NCBI RefSeq assembly: GCF_014356525.2
Contig: NC_052518.1
Coordinates: forward strand, 9,826,155 to 9,890,154
Source: Nilaparvata lugens
Taxonomy: Eukaryota > Arthropoda > Insecta > Hemiptera > Delphacidae
Length of the DNA stretch: 64,000 bases
Direction of reading: 5' to 3'
Below the pieces are notes generated by a model that had not been told where the DNA came from, searched no databases, and saw nothing but the letters and a program-made list of their open reading frames with translations. The position numbers were made by a program, and so were the translations under genes. This document shows positions 12,201 to 20,434 of the stretch, in pieces (positions within the stretch are counted from its first letter, which is position 1; each line of letters begins with the position of its first letter).

Positions 12201-15200
12201 CAATTACTTCGATCAACACAACACATTTCACATGTTTTGTGAGTGTGCTTTCTATTTTGCTTTCCTCGCCCTTGAAGATTTCTATAAGTTTCAAGGTACC
12301 AGAGTTGAAAAAATTGTTTTTTGCTATTAGCCTGTGTTGTGTGTGTGTGTGTGTGTGTGTGTCCTTGATATTTCGTGTCCTTGAACGCGATATCTTGATT
12401 CCTAATTAACGGATTGACTTTTAATTTTAAACCTTAGGTCCTTATACCATGAGGATTGGCCCTGCAGAAATTCAATAGAATACAATAAAAACTAATTCGT
12501 ACCCTAGATATTCTTCTATATATAACCTATCTTTAACTGATAGAGTTGTATCTCCATAGAGCTAAAGAGCTCTATCTCTAATACTCTATTTAATAGAGTT
12601 ATTCATAAGCCCTATCAACTATCATGAGTCTCGTTTCTGGCAAAATAGCAGAAGCTCCACCACATTCTTCAGAAGGTAATATGAAGTATGACAGTCGTAA
12701 GGCCCATGGACGGCTTAAATTATATATTCAGGCGAGGTGGAACTTCCGTCAACAACTCCCCACCCACCAAAAAAGTCATATGAATATTTATTTTCGGCAC
12801 ACTCCACAGAAAGCAGCTGTTTTCTAGTCCCTACGTAGATCTGAAAGACAATGTTTGCAAACGACTCTCGTCTGACGTCAGAACAGGTTTCTGTACCCTT
12901 TCCGGCCGCTAACATGGAACTAAGAAAGGTGAGACTGCTATTCTAACTTTTTTGAAAATGTGTTTGGACAACTGTGCCATGTAGTGCATTGTGTTCAGAA
13001 GGGTGAGATCGGAAATTTCCACCCCACTTTGAGTACCCTACGACATCTGGTTCTTGAGATATGAGACATCAAAGTTCCCCCCCCCCCTAATAAAACATTC
13101 TTATTCAATTTATTATTCTTATTTAGCTGATGCCAAAAAGTAAGGCGGCTTCGTGGGTCACATGGTGTAACCTACTCACAGCTGATGCAATGCATCTATT
13201 TATTGTCTCTTTTGATTTAAAAATCAGCTGTTGGAACGCACAAGAGACCCACGAAACCGCCCAACTTTTTGGCGTCAGCTATACCTGTAGTGTGGCGAAA
13301 AATATCGTACGCGACTCTCTCAGAAAGGTGAACTTTCGGAACTCTCAGGAAGGTATTCGGATAACATATTCCCGGGCTCGGCAAGCCTCGCCCGGGAAAC
13401 TATCCTCATGCCGTAAACACTAACTTTCTGTGCTTGTAGCGTAATATACTATACTATACTATTCTTGAGAAAATTGGCTTGACCGAATGTTTCAAATGAA
13501 AACCCTGGATAAGCATTTATGAATCTTCATCAACTGACATGAGTTCAATTGGTGGGTGATACCCCAAGCAGAGTGAATCGGCGCAAAAGCTGCAGGGAAG
13601 CAGCAGAGTTGAAATGTTTCCATTATTACAAGATGCCGTCTTTCGATCTCTCTAATCAGTTGCAGCGCTTAATTTGTGCAAATGGAAACGAGGCTTAAGG
13701 TGCATTTTCGTTTGTGCGTAAATTTCCCTAGTCGACGACGACAAGCATTGTTGACATTCATATTGTCCAAATTTCAAGTGTGCTAAAACAGCTGATCAAA
13801 TAGATTTTCATTATTTGTGTTTATTATTAAAGAATTAAACATTTCTAATTATATCAACATATTGCCATTTAAAAGTTTAAAAAAGTATAAGCTCAATTAA
13901 AGCATAATTGAACATAATCTTTTAGGTTATGTAGACAAATTGAAATCTACCCAATCTGAGATTCTCTCCCTGTCGTGGTCGACGACGGCATTTACGCACA
14001 AACGAAAACCCAGTATTAACCGGTCTTGTGCGACACATGACTTGTATCAAGCGCTGATTTGATAAATTTGTTGATACAAGTGAGATGTTAGCTGAAGAGA
14101 CACATTCCTGTAGTCAAGATATCGTAAAACACTATTGTGTAAACCGGCTTCAAGTTGAAATAATATATGGTTCTGAGCTGATATTATAATGGTTTTTGTT
14201 TTTGTAAGGCTGTCGATGCTCAAGAAGACTGCTTCACGGACGATTACATTAGCGCAGTTGTGCGTAGGTTCTCCCATTTCGGACAAGTGCTATTCTCGAG
14301 ACATGTGCGATTCAATACACTGGTGTTGACACTCCGGGATGGCCAACAAGTCAAGGCAGCTTGCAAGAGACGCTTGTTCAAGGTACACAATTCTATCGAT
14401 AACAAATTACATATTTTTATTAATAGGCAAAACTGTTTTTGTAATTTCCGCTCTTTCTATTAGTTATATTTTCGTTTTTTTATCAGTTGATAGAAAATAT
14501 TAGCAATACTCAACTCTTGTTATATTGTCTTGTTGACTATGTAATGTTTTCATTTGATGTTAATGAGTAGTCAGTTGTACACAATCACTCCCAAATTCTT
14601 GTATTCGGTAGTTATAATAGTTTGGAAGTAAACGTTTCATTTTTTAAAAACTTGGTCGAGTTTTATAATTGCTTGACTATAAACTGATCCTTATTCAAGT
14701 ATGGATTATATCCACGTCTGTTTGAGATTAAATACATTAATTAGTGATTTTTCTCAACTTAGAAGCTACTTCAATCAATCTCTCTGTTCATGACTTGCAA
14801 TGTATATTGTACATGAATGCGTCATCTGCCTACATTAAACAATATCTCCAATTCTAAAATATATAACCGAGAAAGATAGAAAGAAACACAACAAAAAAAG
14901 AAACAACACCAAGGAATATCTATTCCTTATTCCCCCGATAAAATTATTTAAAACTATGTTTCAAACTCTATTATATACTTTTCAACTCGATTTTGAACCT
15001 TGCCTTATCCGTTTCGCTTCTGATACTACTGTATCAGAAGTGGCGATACTACTGTATCAGAAGTACCTTCCGAGTATATATTCTCATATATGCTGAACTT
15101 TTTTCAAATTTTACTCTTCTATGTTCACTTATAATTAGATCATTTCTATTTCTTGTAAGGTAATTGTCAACATTTGATTGCCTATTGAATGAGTGCTCGT

Positions 15201-18200
15201 TACCTTCTACATGAAATAACAGTGCATATCATCAGTTGCATGTGAAAAACAATCCACGATCTTGATAGGGAATTTTCAGACTAGAAACACTACATTGACT
15301 ACACTGTTTGGCGGGAAAGATAGCCGTCAAGCGGTTGTCAATTAAACTGAGTAGCAGTCACTGATCTACGTCAATCTGAATCACCTTATCGAAGCATCCC
15401 TACGTTACCCAAACACTCTTCAACTTTTCATTGGCAAAATTGCTCACATCTATTAAACATAACCTTCGTACTTGGGATATATTAATATTTCCTGTCATTA
15501 TTGCTGAATGGGAAACATCACCATCACTAACTGCACACAGCACGCAACTTCTCGAGTAGAATTTTAAACGAAATTACGAGTATTATAATAAACTTTTAGG
15601 GTGACTATACACCAGCAGGCACCAATACGTGAATATCTATTGATTTCAGGTGCGGGGTGTGAAGCTGTACACGTCCTATACCTCTTCACCTTCAAAGTGG
15701 AATAGATTCTACTTGAATCAAATCGAGATTTGCAGCAGTAAAACTGGTGCAATGAACAGCTACTTGAGACCACTATGGATTTGTGATTCCATCATCCAAC
15801 AAGGTTAGTTAGATGCCTAATAACTTGATGGCTTTTTCATAATAATTGATTTATTAAAATGTTCGATAGGCTATGGTTTCCTCTAAATTCATTGTCATTA
15901 ACTAAATTTCATTCTATGCTAAACTGTGCCTTGAAGGTTTTGAAGGCAAGTGGTTGGCCTCGTTGTCTTATAGACGTCGATCATTGTTACGTCTTAAATC
16001 GACGGGATTAGCTTTTGGTATGTGATGCATTTTCGGCAAAACGCGGCAACAGATTTTCATGAAATTTGACAGGAATATTCCTTTTTTACTCTAGCCTTAC
16101 TGTATGGTCACACTCAACAAGCAGTGGGATAATGAGTAAGATTTTTGACCAGTTGTTGCACTTCTAGAGATTAGAGGTTGGAATTTATCAACAGTGATAT
16201 AAATCTACTTTGATTGTCGACTAGTATGGAGTTTAGGAAGGAGACGAACATAGGCTAAGGAAAACCTGAGGGATAACAATGAAAAATAATTACCTAAAAA
16301 CAAATCAAATACAGTACCTCGAATAGTCTGTGAGAGAATGCCCGAGCCTGCCAGTTACAGTACTAGCTAGTTAAGAAGCCAATGCTTCCTAGAGCAAACA
16401 AAAAGTTGATAAAATATGGCGCGGTTACATTTGATTAATTCTAAATAAAATCTAACTTACATGAATAATAAACAACTTGATTTTTTTGTTTATGGATGTC
16501 ATATATCTACACTTTCAGTAAGGAAAAATTCTAGGCTAATTTTCTTCAAATAATGATTATTTCCGGATGTATTCTTAGTAATTCATAAGATTTATCATAC
16601 TTTTGGCCTCAACAGATGATTTTTATCTCACTGTTACCATATGGTATCGCTAAAAAATCCGGCGTCTGGGAAGGGCCGGAGTAGGGAATACAGCTCCTGG
16701 TGTGGTGTTGGCCGGTCGGTGGTTGGAACAGCCGGGTGAGCGTCCTCTTGGGGACGACTGGCCTCCTGGTGGTCTTCTGTGACCTAACGGCACCGGGTGG
16801 TGTCCTCTAGGTACACCACGGTACAGAAAATCTTCCCTTTTTAGGAGGTGAAAGGCCGTGCCTGAAGGGAGGGGTTAGCTAGGAAAGATGGGAGAGTAGT
16901 AAATTCAATTTTGTGAAAATTTAATTCTTTTTTATTAATAAAAATACACATCAATTTACCCGTCGCACAATCTCTTATAATATACGGCCAACTGTAGTAA
17001 ATGCTTTCAATATTAATTTTACTTCATTAGCATCTAGTAAACACCAATTTGAATAATCTAGTAAACACCCAGAATTGTATCATTTGTACTGATGCTATTA
17101 GATTATAAAATGTATTTCTTATTTTTAGAACTTGTGGCTGGAGCTCAAGGCTTCTTTTTCCAGTCACGCCAAAATCTATTGTAATTTAATGATTTTTTTG
17201 TAAAAATATTTCTTGTATTTGGCAATAAATTGATTATTGAGTAGCAGTTGTCACCGTAGCCAGGTCCTTCTAGGCGCCTGGAGTCGTGCCCTGATTTCTA
17301 GCCGCACTCCTTTTACTATTGCGGTCCAAGAAAGCCCTCTAGCGGTCAGACAAACTTTTTTATGTTCTCCTGGCAAACACAACACCAAACACATTGCAAA
17401 TATAGAGTGTACTTGTAGGAATTTGAGACTTCTTGATATATATGTGTCGTGCATCTTTCATACGCTAAAATAATAATAATAGTACATCAAGCTAATTTTT
17501 TATTCAGAAGGGAAAAAACGAATACAGTTAATAATATAGAATCTATAGACTACTCACTAGTATTATTGACTCATGATTGGGTCGAACGGTGGACGCATAA
17601 ATCAATACTTTTTCAAGACATAGCGCTGTTTTATAAACCAAATAGTATTTGTGTGTATCTGTGTTTGTATACGATATTGATAGATTGTGCAATATTATTG
17701 CGTGGTTGACGAAAAGTTGAAAATAATAAAATCTACAATGAAGGATAATATTGACCGTTTAGGGACCACTTTCATTAACTACCTTCCTGTGTTGTATATC
17801 TCTCTATGATTTCTATTCAAATATTAAAATAATCATCAACTTGGTGATTTTCAGAAGACGAAGCAATTGCTTCGACATCGGCTGCGACTCATGAACCAGC
17901 GCCAGTGCAGGTAATAATAGTCAACAACTAGGCTATTTCCATCACTAAATTATTAACACAATATAATAATTACTCAACTGCCATGGCTCCTTTGTCGTTA
18001 TGCAAATATTTCGAGTAAATCAATACATTTTTGATATTTCCAAATGATTCCCTGCGCAGCGCAGAGGTCTGGTCCAAGATGAGTGCTGTCTGATGTTCGG
18101 CACGTTTTTAGGTCATGTGTCCTGTCTTTTCTTGTCCAATTTTAATCCAGTGATCTAAAATATCATTGTTCATTTTGAGATTTACCATATAAATTATCAT

Positions 18201-19074
18201 GAGATGAATCATCTTCATTTATTACACAATGCCAATTAATTGAGATTAAAATTATCTGTCTTTCTTTTTATTATTCCTCTAAATTTAGAGATTTGTGACT
18301 TTGTATGAGCCTGACCCAGTGAATGGCCCAACAATGGCCATTTGATTCAGTATCTCAAGAGATAGTCATAGAAGGTAGCCAGCCTACTTGTTGAACGAAT
18401 ACTCTGCCCCGTTAATAAATTAGACCAACCATGTAAAATAAGAAAGCAGGATGAATGGTGGCGCCACCTCACACATCTGTGCCTGTCACCACTCGAGTGG
18501 CGGCGGCATTCACTCAGCATCTTATTAACATTGGTTTGCTCTCCTCGTCTCTACTGAATTCCATTCTTTTTCAACTCGGCACCGTTGCTAAATTGCCCTA
18601 GGCCATTAATTTGGTAGAAATATAATCCATGACTCGTCATAGCTTATGCATTATCATATTTTTTATGCTATTTTTATAGTGTATAGTGTTAGAGACAGAT
18701 GATGATGATAATAATACTCGAAATTTGAACAAAGTATGCGTATAAAATACTAATGTTTAGTGAGAGAACGAATATCAAAATCGTATCCATATGAATAATA
18801 TTTTGAATTGATTTTTCAATTGATGTTGAGTGGAATAAAATGGTGTTTTTATTTTTAGGTGGAACCTTACCTGGCTCCAATTGAATTAGAGGATGGACAG
18901 GAGGAAATGCCACTTGAGGAAGCCGCACTGATTAAAGCTATGCAAGATTTACAATCATTTAGCTTGATACCAGCGCCGCCGTTTATTGCAGTGATTCCAC
19001 CTCCACTGCCGCCTTTGTTGAGGCGACTCATCCGCGCTGACCACCACCCACCATCCTTACCCCCCCACCATTAG
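66..19074 (+). CDS. Synj: Synaptojanin, 3' part of gene (13 exons, 5' end outside window)
   Basis: Synaptojanin removes phosphates from phosphoinositides (a SAC1 domain acting on PI mono- and bisphosphates, plus a 5-phosphatase acting on PI(4,5)P2) and drives clathrin uncoating and synaptic vesicle recycling. The exons joined here are 66-215, 689-845, 2894-3082, 3603-3717, 7059-7249, 8173-8318, 9558-9695, 10797-10971, 11771-11955, 14209-14382, 15650-15803, 17855-17910 and 18859-19074. All have AG acceptors and GT donors, and their phases fit without a break, giving 2046 nt (681 codons plus stop). IPP5 hallmarks are present in order: GTYNVNGG, GNKGAV, WCGDFNYR, PAWTDRVLW and SDHRPV. An RRM-like domain follows, as in animal synaptojanins. 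The start codon and most of SAC1 lie upstream of the window. The C-terminal proline-rich tail is short compared with vertebrate SYNJ1. Confidence 0.95.
216..688. repeat. Intron with GC-rich dispersed repeat and terminator-like hairpin
   Basis: From about 345 to 545 the intron carries a GC-rich repeat beginning ACTAGCTGGCAGGGCTTGCT, with the palindromic-looking segments GCTTCGCTCGCC and GGGGCTCCGCCCC. A related copy lies in the opposite orientation near 47030-47095. At 518-542 a 9-bp stem (AAAACCGCC / GGCGGTTTT) with a 7-nt loop is followed by further T residues. The rest of the intron is plain AT-rich sequence. Confidence 0.6.
689..845 (+). CDS. Synj: Synj exon: SAC1-IPP5 linker
   Basis: This exon of 52 codons plus one base starts in phase 0 after TTGTACAG and ends before GTATGA. 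It contains NKQAAIDLLLGN and LADKARCLL, the conserved stretch between SAC1 and IPP5 in synaptojanins (family pattern NKQEAID.LL.GN...LADKAR). The split codon is completed by CT of the next exon to give Ala. Confidence 0.92.
846..2893. other. Synj intron; shared repeat fragment at about 1430-1545
   Basis: There is no coding sequence. The segment with TTTTTTGTATATCATTATAA and CCAGTGGTTTATTTA (about 1465-1545) is similar to 61530-61645, including CCAGTGGTTTATTTA and a following TTTATGTTA-type end. This suggests copies of one dispersed element. A weak inverted pair (CAATTTACCAC / TGGTAAATTG) lies at about 2410-2555. Confidence 0.5.
2894..3082 (+). CDS. Synj: Synj exon: start of IPP5 phosphatase domain
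   Basis: This exon has phase 1 at its 5' end and phase 1 at its 3' end. It encodes the first beta strand of the 5-phosphatase fold, with the motif GTYNVNGGK (family G-T-W/Y-N-V-N-G-G). The Asn in this motif belongs to the metal site in the exonuclease-endonuclease-phosphatase superfamily. PLADWLLD follows, as in other synaptojanins. Confidence 0.93.
3083..3602. other. Synj intron, nothing recognised
   Basis: This is AT-rich sequence without a long open frame, clear repeat or RNA gene that I can recognise. Confidence 0.6.
3603..3717 (+). CDS. Synj: Synj exon: IPP5 metal-site segment (Glu to Asp)
   Basis: This exon of 115 nt begins in phase 1 and ends in phase 2. It encodes EIFAIGVQDIVDLNAADI. 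In the 5-phosphatase family this strand normally reads Gly-Phe-Gln/Glu-Glu, and the second acidic residue coordinates Mg2+. Here it is Asp. The change is conservative and could be a real variant, a polymorphism or an assembly error. Confidence 0.9.
4012..4244. repeat. 23-bp minisatellite in Synj intron
   Basis: About ten nearly perfect tandem copies of a 23-bp unit (GATGAGGCGTTGCACCATGCGG plus one base) lie here. The only variation is mainly T/C in GGTGATG versus GGCGATG. Because 23 is not a multiple of 3 and the unit lacks minus-strand stops, all three minus frames stay open through the array. The GC-rich unit contrasts sharply with its AT-rich surroundings. Confidence 0.95.
5048..5640. repeat. 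Dispersed repeat with GT microsatellite and 166-bp-family monomers
   Basis: The segment begins with TTACTTTCCTTGCCCTTATT and a GTAACGAAAGTATTGCTTTCC part, followed by (GT)n at 5151-5168, then TGTGAACACGATAACTCC and the monomer ATGGCGGATAA...CCATGTTTTTCACGG. The same order recurs, decayed, at 12250-12480, and monomers recur at 13450-13560 and in the array at 38750-39530. I infer one transposon or SINE-like family. Confidence 0.75.
6234..6458 (-). pseudogene. Penelope-like element GIY-YIG endonuclease fragment
   Basis: The minus-strand frame reads GIYKVKCPECDKFHIGNTGR and then SAFADHLIQEKHKHKY. The GIY...IG...GR pattern, with the KC.EC cysteine pair in the loop, is characteristic of the GIY-YIG endonuclease at the C terminus of Penelope-like retroelements. 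The usual YIG Tyr is His here. No reverse transcriptase remains upstream; the fragment ends next to an opposite-strand copy at 6535. Confidence 0.72.
6532..6585 (+). pseudogene. Second Penelope-like GIY-YIG fragment, opposite strand
   Basis: The plus-strand sequence EVYKLKCPECDEVYI aligns with the minus-strand fragment ending at 6458 and is similar at nucleotide level (AAATGCCCTGAATGTGAT is shared). The similarity breaks off after about 50 bases. The two pieces are head to head with about 75 bp between them. Confidence 0.6.
7059..7249 (+). CDS. Synj: Synj exon: IPP5 core
   Basis: The acceptor is the AG at 7057-7058 after a pyrimidine-rich tract. The phase completes a Ser codon with the previous exon. 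The exon encodes ENAKEWGRDL, then QLLGVCLYIFVKP and RDVDVGSVKTGLEGATG, all typical of the synaptojanin IPP5 domain. The donor GT is at 7250-7251, and the split Gly codon is completed by the next exon to give the GG-N-K-G-A-V loop. Confidence 0.94.
7815..7960. repeat. Dispersed SINE-like repeat, copy 1
   Basis: This segment contains GAAGTATGACAGTCGTAAGG, a CCATTGAC...GCCT stretch, GGCAAGGTGGGACATTCCC and CCACCAAAAAATTCC. The copy at 12670-12790 has GAAGTATGACAGTCGTAAGG, GGCGAGGTGGAACTTCCG and CCACCAAAAAAGTCATATGA. The shared order points to one family. There is no coding capacity. Confidence 0.7.
8173..8318 (+). CDS. Synj: Synj exon: IPP5 GNKGAV and catalytic-His strand
   Basis: This exon starts after TTACAG and encodes NKGAVAVRF followed by VAFVCAHLVAAG. 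The His in C-A/S-H lines the active site in 5-phosphatases. Its terminal codons run directly into the next exon (phase 0). The donor is GTGAGT. Confidence 0.95.
8540..8727 (+). pseudogene. LINE endonuclease-domain fragment in Synj intron
   Basis: A plus-strand frame reads FDSLLTSLSKCP and then FVVAGDFDINVIDSSA. The V-A-G-D-F-(N/D)-I-N motif is typical of the apurinic-like endonuclease of non-LTR retrotransposons. The frame opens at about 8540 and is lost after about 8727. No reverse transcriptase follows, so this is a fragment. Confidence 0.62.
8728..9557. other. Synj intron remainder, nothing recognised
   Basis: This is AT-rich intron sequence with no open frame of note, repeat or RNA gene that I can identify. 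Confidence 0.55.
9558..9695 (+). CDS. Synj: Synj exon: IPP5 WCGDFNYR motif
   Basis: This phase 0-0 exon of 46 codons contains SHDYVFWCGDFNYR, the diagnostic IPP5 motif in which Asp and Asn contact substrate and metal. It ends with AAFAQDQLV, equivalent to the family's ...GDQL segment. The donor is GTAATC. Confidence 0.97.
9696..10796. other. Synj intron, nothing recognised
   Basis: This is AT-rich sequence. I see no transposon ends, tandem repeats or convincing coding frames. Confidence 0.55.
10797..10971 (+). CDS. Synj: Synj exon: IPP5 PAWTDRVLW motif
   Basis: This exon encodes FLEGHINFDPTSKYEPFS, then SPAWTDRVLWRRKK, the second signature of inositol polyphosphate 5-phosphatases (P-A/S-W-C/T-D-R-V/I-L-W). 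It ends in phase 1 with a donor GTAGGA. The last base joins AT of the next exon to form Asp. Confidence 0.97.
10972..11770. other. Synj intron, nothing recognised
   Basis: This is AT-rich sequence; the open frame running from the previous exon into the intron stops at 11105 and looks incidental. No repeat was recognised. Confidence 0.55.
11771..11955 (+). CDS. Synj: Synj exon: IPP5 SDHRPV motif and domain end
   Basis: This exon encodes LFYGRAELVQSDHRPV, the last catalytic motif; the Asp-His pair forms the general acid/base dyad. An amphipathic stretch (EKRSEVFDRVINDLGPPDA) then leads out of the phosphatase domain. The exon ends in phase 0 with CAG before GTAACT. Confidence 0.96.
12250..12480. 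repeat. Second copy of GT-bearing dispersed repeat
   Basis: This copy shares CTTTCCTCGCCCTT, TTTCAAGGTACCAGAGTTGA, (GT)n at about 12336-12361, and GATTCCTAATTAACGGATTG with the copy at 5048-5300. It is followed at 12600-12640 by a short piece of the 166-bp monomer (CCCTATCAACTATCATGAGT). Confidence 0.7.
12660..12800. repeat. Dispersed SINE-like repeat, copy 2
   Basis: This matches the copy at 7815-7960 through GAAGTATGACAGTCGTAAGG and the GAGGTGG...CCACCAAAAAA segments. It lies directly downstream of the 166-bp-family fragment, so the two may belong to one larger element. Confidence 0.65.
13126..13279. mobile_element. MITE with 5'-TA target duplication
   Basis: The inverted ends are GCTGATGCCAAAAAGT and its complement ACTTTTTGGCGTCAGC. 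The similarity extends inward (GGCGG, TTCGTGGGTC / GACCCACGAA) for about 34 bp. The element is flanked by TA on both sides, which suggests a Tc1/mariner-type nonautonomous element of about 154 bp. Confidence 0.8.
13369..13398. repeat. GC-rich palindrome
   Basis: TTCCCGGGC and GCCCGGGAA are perfect complements separated by 12 bases, making a strong hairpin just downstream of the MITE. Its role is unknown. Confidence 0.7.
13440..13565. repeat. Fragment of the 166-bp repeat family
   Basis: The sequence contains TTCTTGAGAAAATTGGCTTGACC and then ACCCTGGATAAGCATTTATG and CAACTGACATGAGT, matching single monomers at 5460-5560 and the array at 38750-39530. Confidence 0.65.
13705..14008. mobile_element. 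MITE with about 40-bp terminal inverted repeats
   Basis: The left end, TTTTCGTTTGTGCGTAAAT followed by GTCGACGACGACA, is repeated as the reverse complement at 13969-14008 (TGTCGTGGTCGACGACG, ATTTACGCACAAACGAAAA). The 304-bp element is AT-rich inside and has no coding capacity. I could not find a clear target duplication. Confidence 0.78.
14209..14382 (+). CDS. Synj: Synj exon: RRM-like domain (DUF1866)
   Basis: This phase 0-0 exon of 58 codons contains YISAVVRRFSHFGQVLFSRH followed by LVLTLRDGQQVKAAC. This corresponds to the RRM-like fold found after the phosphatase in animal synaptojanins. Confidence 0.93.
14383..15649. other. Synj intron; duplicated palindrome at 15010-15064
   Basis: Near 15020-15064 the segment GATACTACTGTATCAGAAGT occurs twice, 24 bp apart. 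The first copy is preceded by the complementary CTTCTGATAC, so the unit is nearly palindromic. Otherwise this is unremarkable AT-rich intron sequence. Confidence 0.6.
15650..15803 (+). CDS. Synj: Synj exon: end of RRM-like domain
   Basis: After TGATTTCAG the exon reads VRGVKLYTSYTSSPSKWNRF and continues open to a donor at 15804. The position and the VRGV start fit the last strand of the RRM-like domain. The rest is weakly conserved by eye, so exon identity rests on splice sites and on phase, which joins exactly to the next exon to give a Glu codon. Confidence 0.78.
16640..16890. repeat. GC-rich LTR-like fragment in Synj intron
   Basis: This GC-rich island ends with AATCTTCCCTTTTTAGGAGG, then AAAGGCCGTGCC and GGGAGGGGTTAGC. 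The gypsy LTR region at 25158-25215 has the same order (ATGCTTCCCTCTTTTAGG, AAAGGGGCCGTGC, a GCCTAACAGGG-type end). I infer a solo or partial LTR of a related element; the rest of the island is not alignable by eye. Confidence 0.45.
17128..17240 (+). repeat. Possible 3' end of a LINE with terminal hairpin
   Basis: GTGGCTGG and CCAGTCAC enclose a CTCAAGG...CTTCTTTTT loop, followed by TTGGCAATAAATTGATTATT. The layout resembles the 3' ends at 44953-45045 and 46428-46575, where CACCAGC...GCTGGTG hairpins precede TTGGCAATAAA. The similarity is structural more than by sequence. Confidence 0.4.
17855..17910 (+). CDS. Synj: Synj exon: short linker
   Basis: This 56-nt exon between TTTTCAG and GTAATA encodes EDEAIASTSAATHEPAPVQ. 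It is rich in Ala, Pro and acidic residues, as expected for the unstructured tail. It ends in phase 0. It could splice either to 18859 or to the candidate exon at 22552, since both start in phase 0 with Val. Confidence 0.75.
17911..18858. other. Synj intron, nothing recognised
   Basis: This is AT-rich sequence with a small GC-richer stretch at 18450-18600. I see no open frame or repeat ends that I can support. Confidence 0.5.
18859..19074 (+). CDS. Synj: Synj terminal exon: proline-rich tail
   Basis: The acceptor TTTTTAG precedes 71 codons and a TAG stop. The sequence has an acidic segment (LEDGQEEMPLEEAALIKAM) and then a proline-rich end with runs such as IPPPLPPLL. Tails of this kind in synaptojanins bind SH3 proteins (endophilin, amphiphysin), which I infer here from the family. 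Confidence 0.8.
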   Translation: MEPYLAPIELEDGQEEMPLEEAALIKAMQDLQSFSLIPAPPFIAVIPPPLPPLLRRLIRADHHPPSLPPHH

Positions 19075-19700
19075 ACGTGTTTATGCTAACACGCTAATCA
19101 TACCAACATCTATCCTATTGGTGGACTTAACATTGTAAATAAGAATGTTTTGGTCGATTAGAATTCTTTTGCTTATGATTGTAAATAACAATGTTTGATG
19201 TGTAAAGCCTCCACATTCCATTATTATTCGTCATGTAAGTTTTCCATAATGCAATATAACTACTTATATGTGGACTTACAGTCATATTAAACATACTAGT
19301 CATTCTATTTCCTAAGTTTATGCTAATCATACGAGGATACGTATGAAATTGGTGGATTAGAATTTTTTGTTTATGATTGTAAATAATAATAATTTTTAGA
19401 TGTGCGATTACGACGCATACAATCATTATTTCTTGTTTTTCCATCGTAGAAGAACTACAATTGCAACTCAGGAATCCTCCCGTCGATTCTTATTTTTATT
19501 TTGTTTAATTAAAAACATATTGTTTTTATATTTTGTGTTAATAACTTCTTTCTGTGTCCTAGGCTTAGAGTTTTTCTTATTTGAAATTAATTTTTGTAAT
19601 CGGAGTTGTGCAAAATACTTTCCACTCCCGATTTTTTTTAGAGTATTTCAATAGGGCTAGGTACTTGAATTGTATTAATAAAGAACTAATTTCATAGTAC
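19075..19700 (+). promoter_or_regulatory. Synj: Synj 3' UTR with poly(A) signal near 19677
   Basis: This AT-rich stretch follows the stop. An ATTAATAAAG hexamer context at about 19674-19683 is the first clear AATAAA downstream. Within the UTR a segment is partly duplicated: GATTAGAATT...TTATGATTGTAAATAA occurs near 19155-19190 and again near 19350-19388, and TTTATGCTAA...ATCATAC occurs near 19080 and 19318. Confidence 0.6.
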
Positions 19701-19704
19701 CCTA

Positions 19705-19920
19705 TTTTAAAACATGTTTAAATGAACACTTACATAAAACACAACTAGTTTCGGCATTCAAGCCATTTTCAAGTTTTTTCCAAAATTCATTCTGGAAGAA
19801 GATAATTTGAAAATATTTGTATACTGGAAATAGTAATTCATTTTTGAAAAAGAAACTTGAAAATGGCTTGAAACCTGAAACTAGATGTTATGTTTTATAG
19901 AAATGTTTTTAAAAAGGGTA
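19705..19920. repeat. Foldback repeat
   Basis: The left half, CATAAAACACAACTAGTTTCGG...AAGCCATTTTCAAG, is answered by CTTGAAAATGGCTTGAAACC...AACTAGATGTTATGTTTTAT. The arms are about 60 bp with a spacer of about 80 bp. The right arm and spacer part recur at 21318-21430. Confidence 0.7.
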
Positions 19921-20427
19921 ATATAAATTTTTTTTTTCTTAATTAACATATTCTAATTGCTTTGGTGAATTTTGGATGCATTTTTTACCAGCTTTAACAG
20001 TAAAATATTTTGTGATTATTCTAGTTATATCATATTATAAGGGTAAAGGTACAGTTCCTTAGCGGCGTCTGGAGGCGTGCGGCTATATAAGCAGGAAATA
20101 AAGAAATTATTTCTCTGTTGATTACCATATTCGAATAGCTTTGGTAAATGTTTTACCATCTTGAACAGTATAATATTTAGTGATTGTTCTAGTTATATTA
20201 AATAGGAGGGTAAAGGTACAGTTCCTTGGCGGCGTCTCGAGACGCGTGGTTAGAGCTGCCACGACTAGAGCACATAGCCTATAAATTGATTAGATTCAAT
20301 GATTCATTAGAAGAATCCAGCAAATCCAGGTTTATGCTCGAGACGCCGCTTAGGAATCGCACCTCAAGATACACCCATTATCTACAAATCATTTCTTGAT
20401 CTCTGCAGTATTATCATTTTGTGTTAG
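19840..20427. repeat. Direct repeat unit, left copy
   Basis: The unit contains GGGTAAAGGTACAGTTCCTT and GCGGCGTCTGGAG in two tandem sub-units and ends with the complement-like CTCGAGACGCCGCTTAGGAA. A near-identical block occupies 21318-22065. Between the two lies a LINE reverse transcriptase fragment. Confidence 0.85.
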
Positions 20428-20434
20428 ATCTGTA

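Noticed and set aside
13130..13423. 97-codon plus frame in intron
   Set aside because: It covers a MITE and the adjacent palindrome, so the frame is incidental.
17237..17473. 78-codon frame after the LINE-like 3' end
   Set aside because: No motif or splice partner; a minus frame over the same bases is similarly open.
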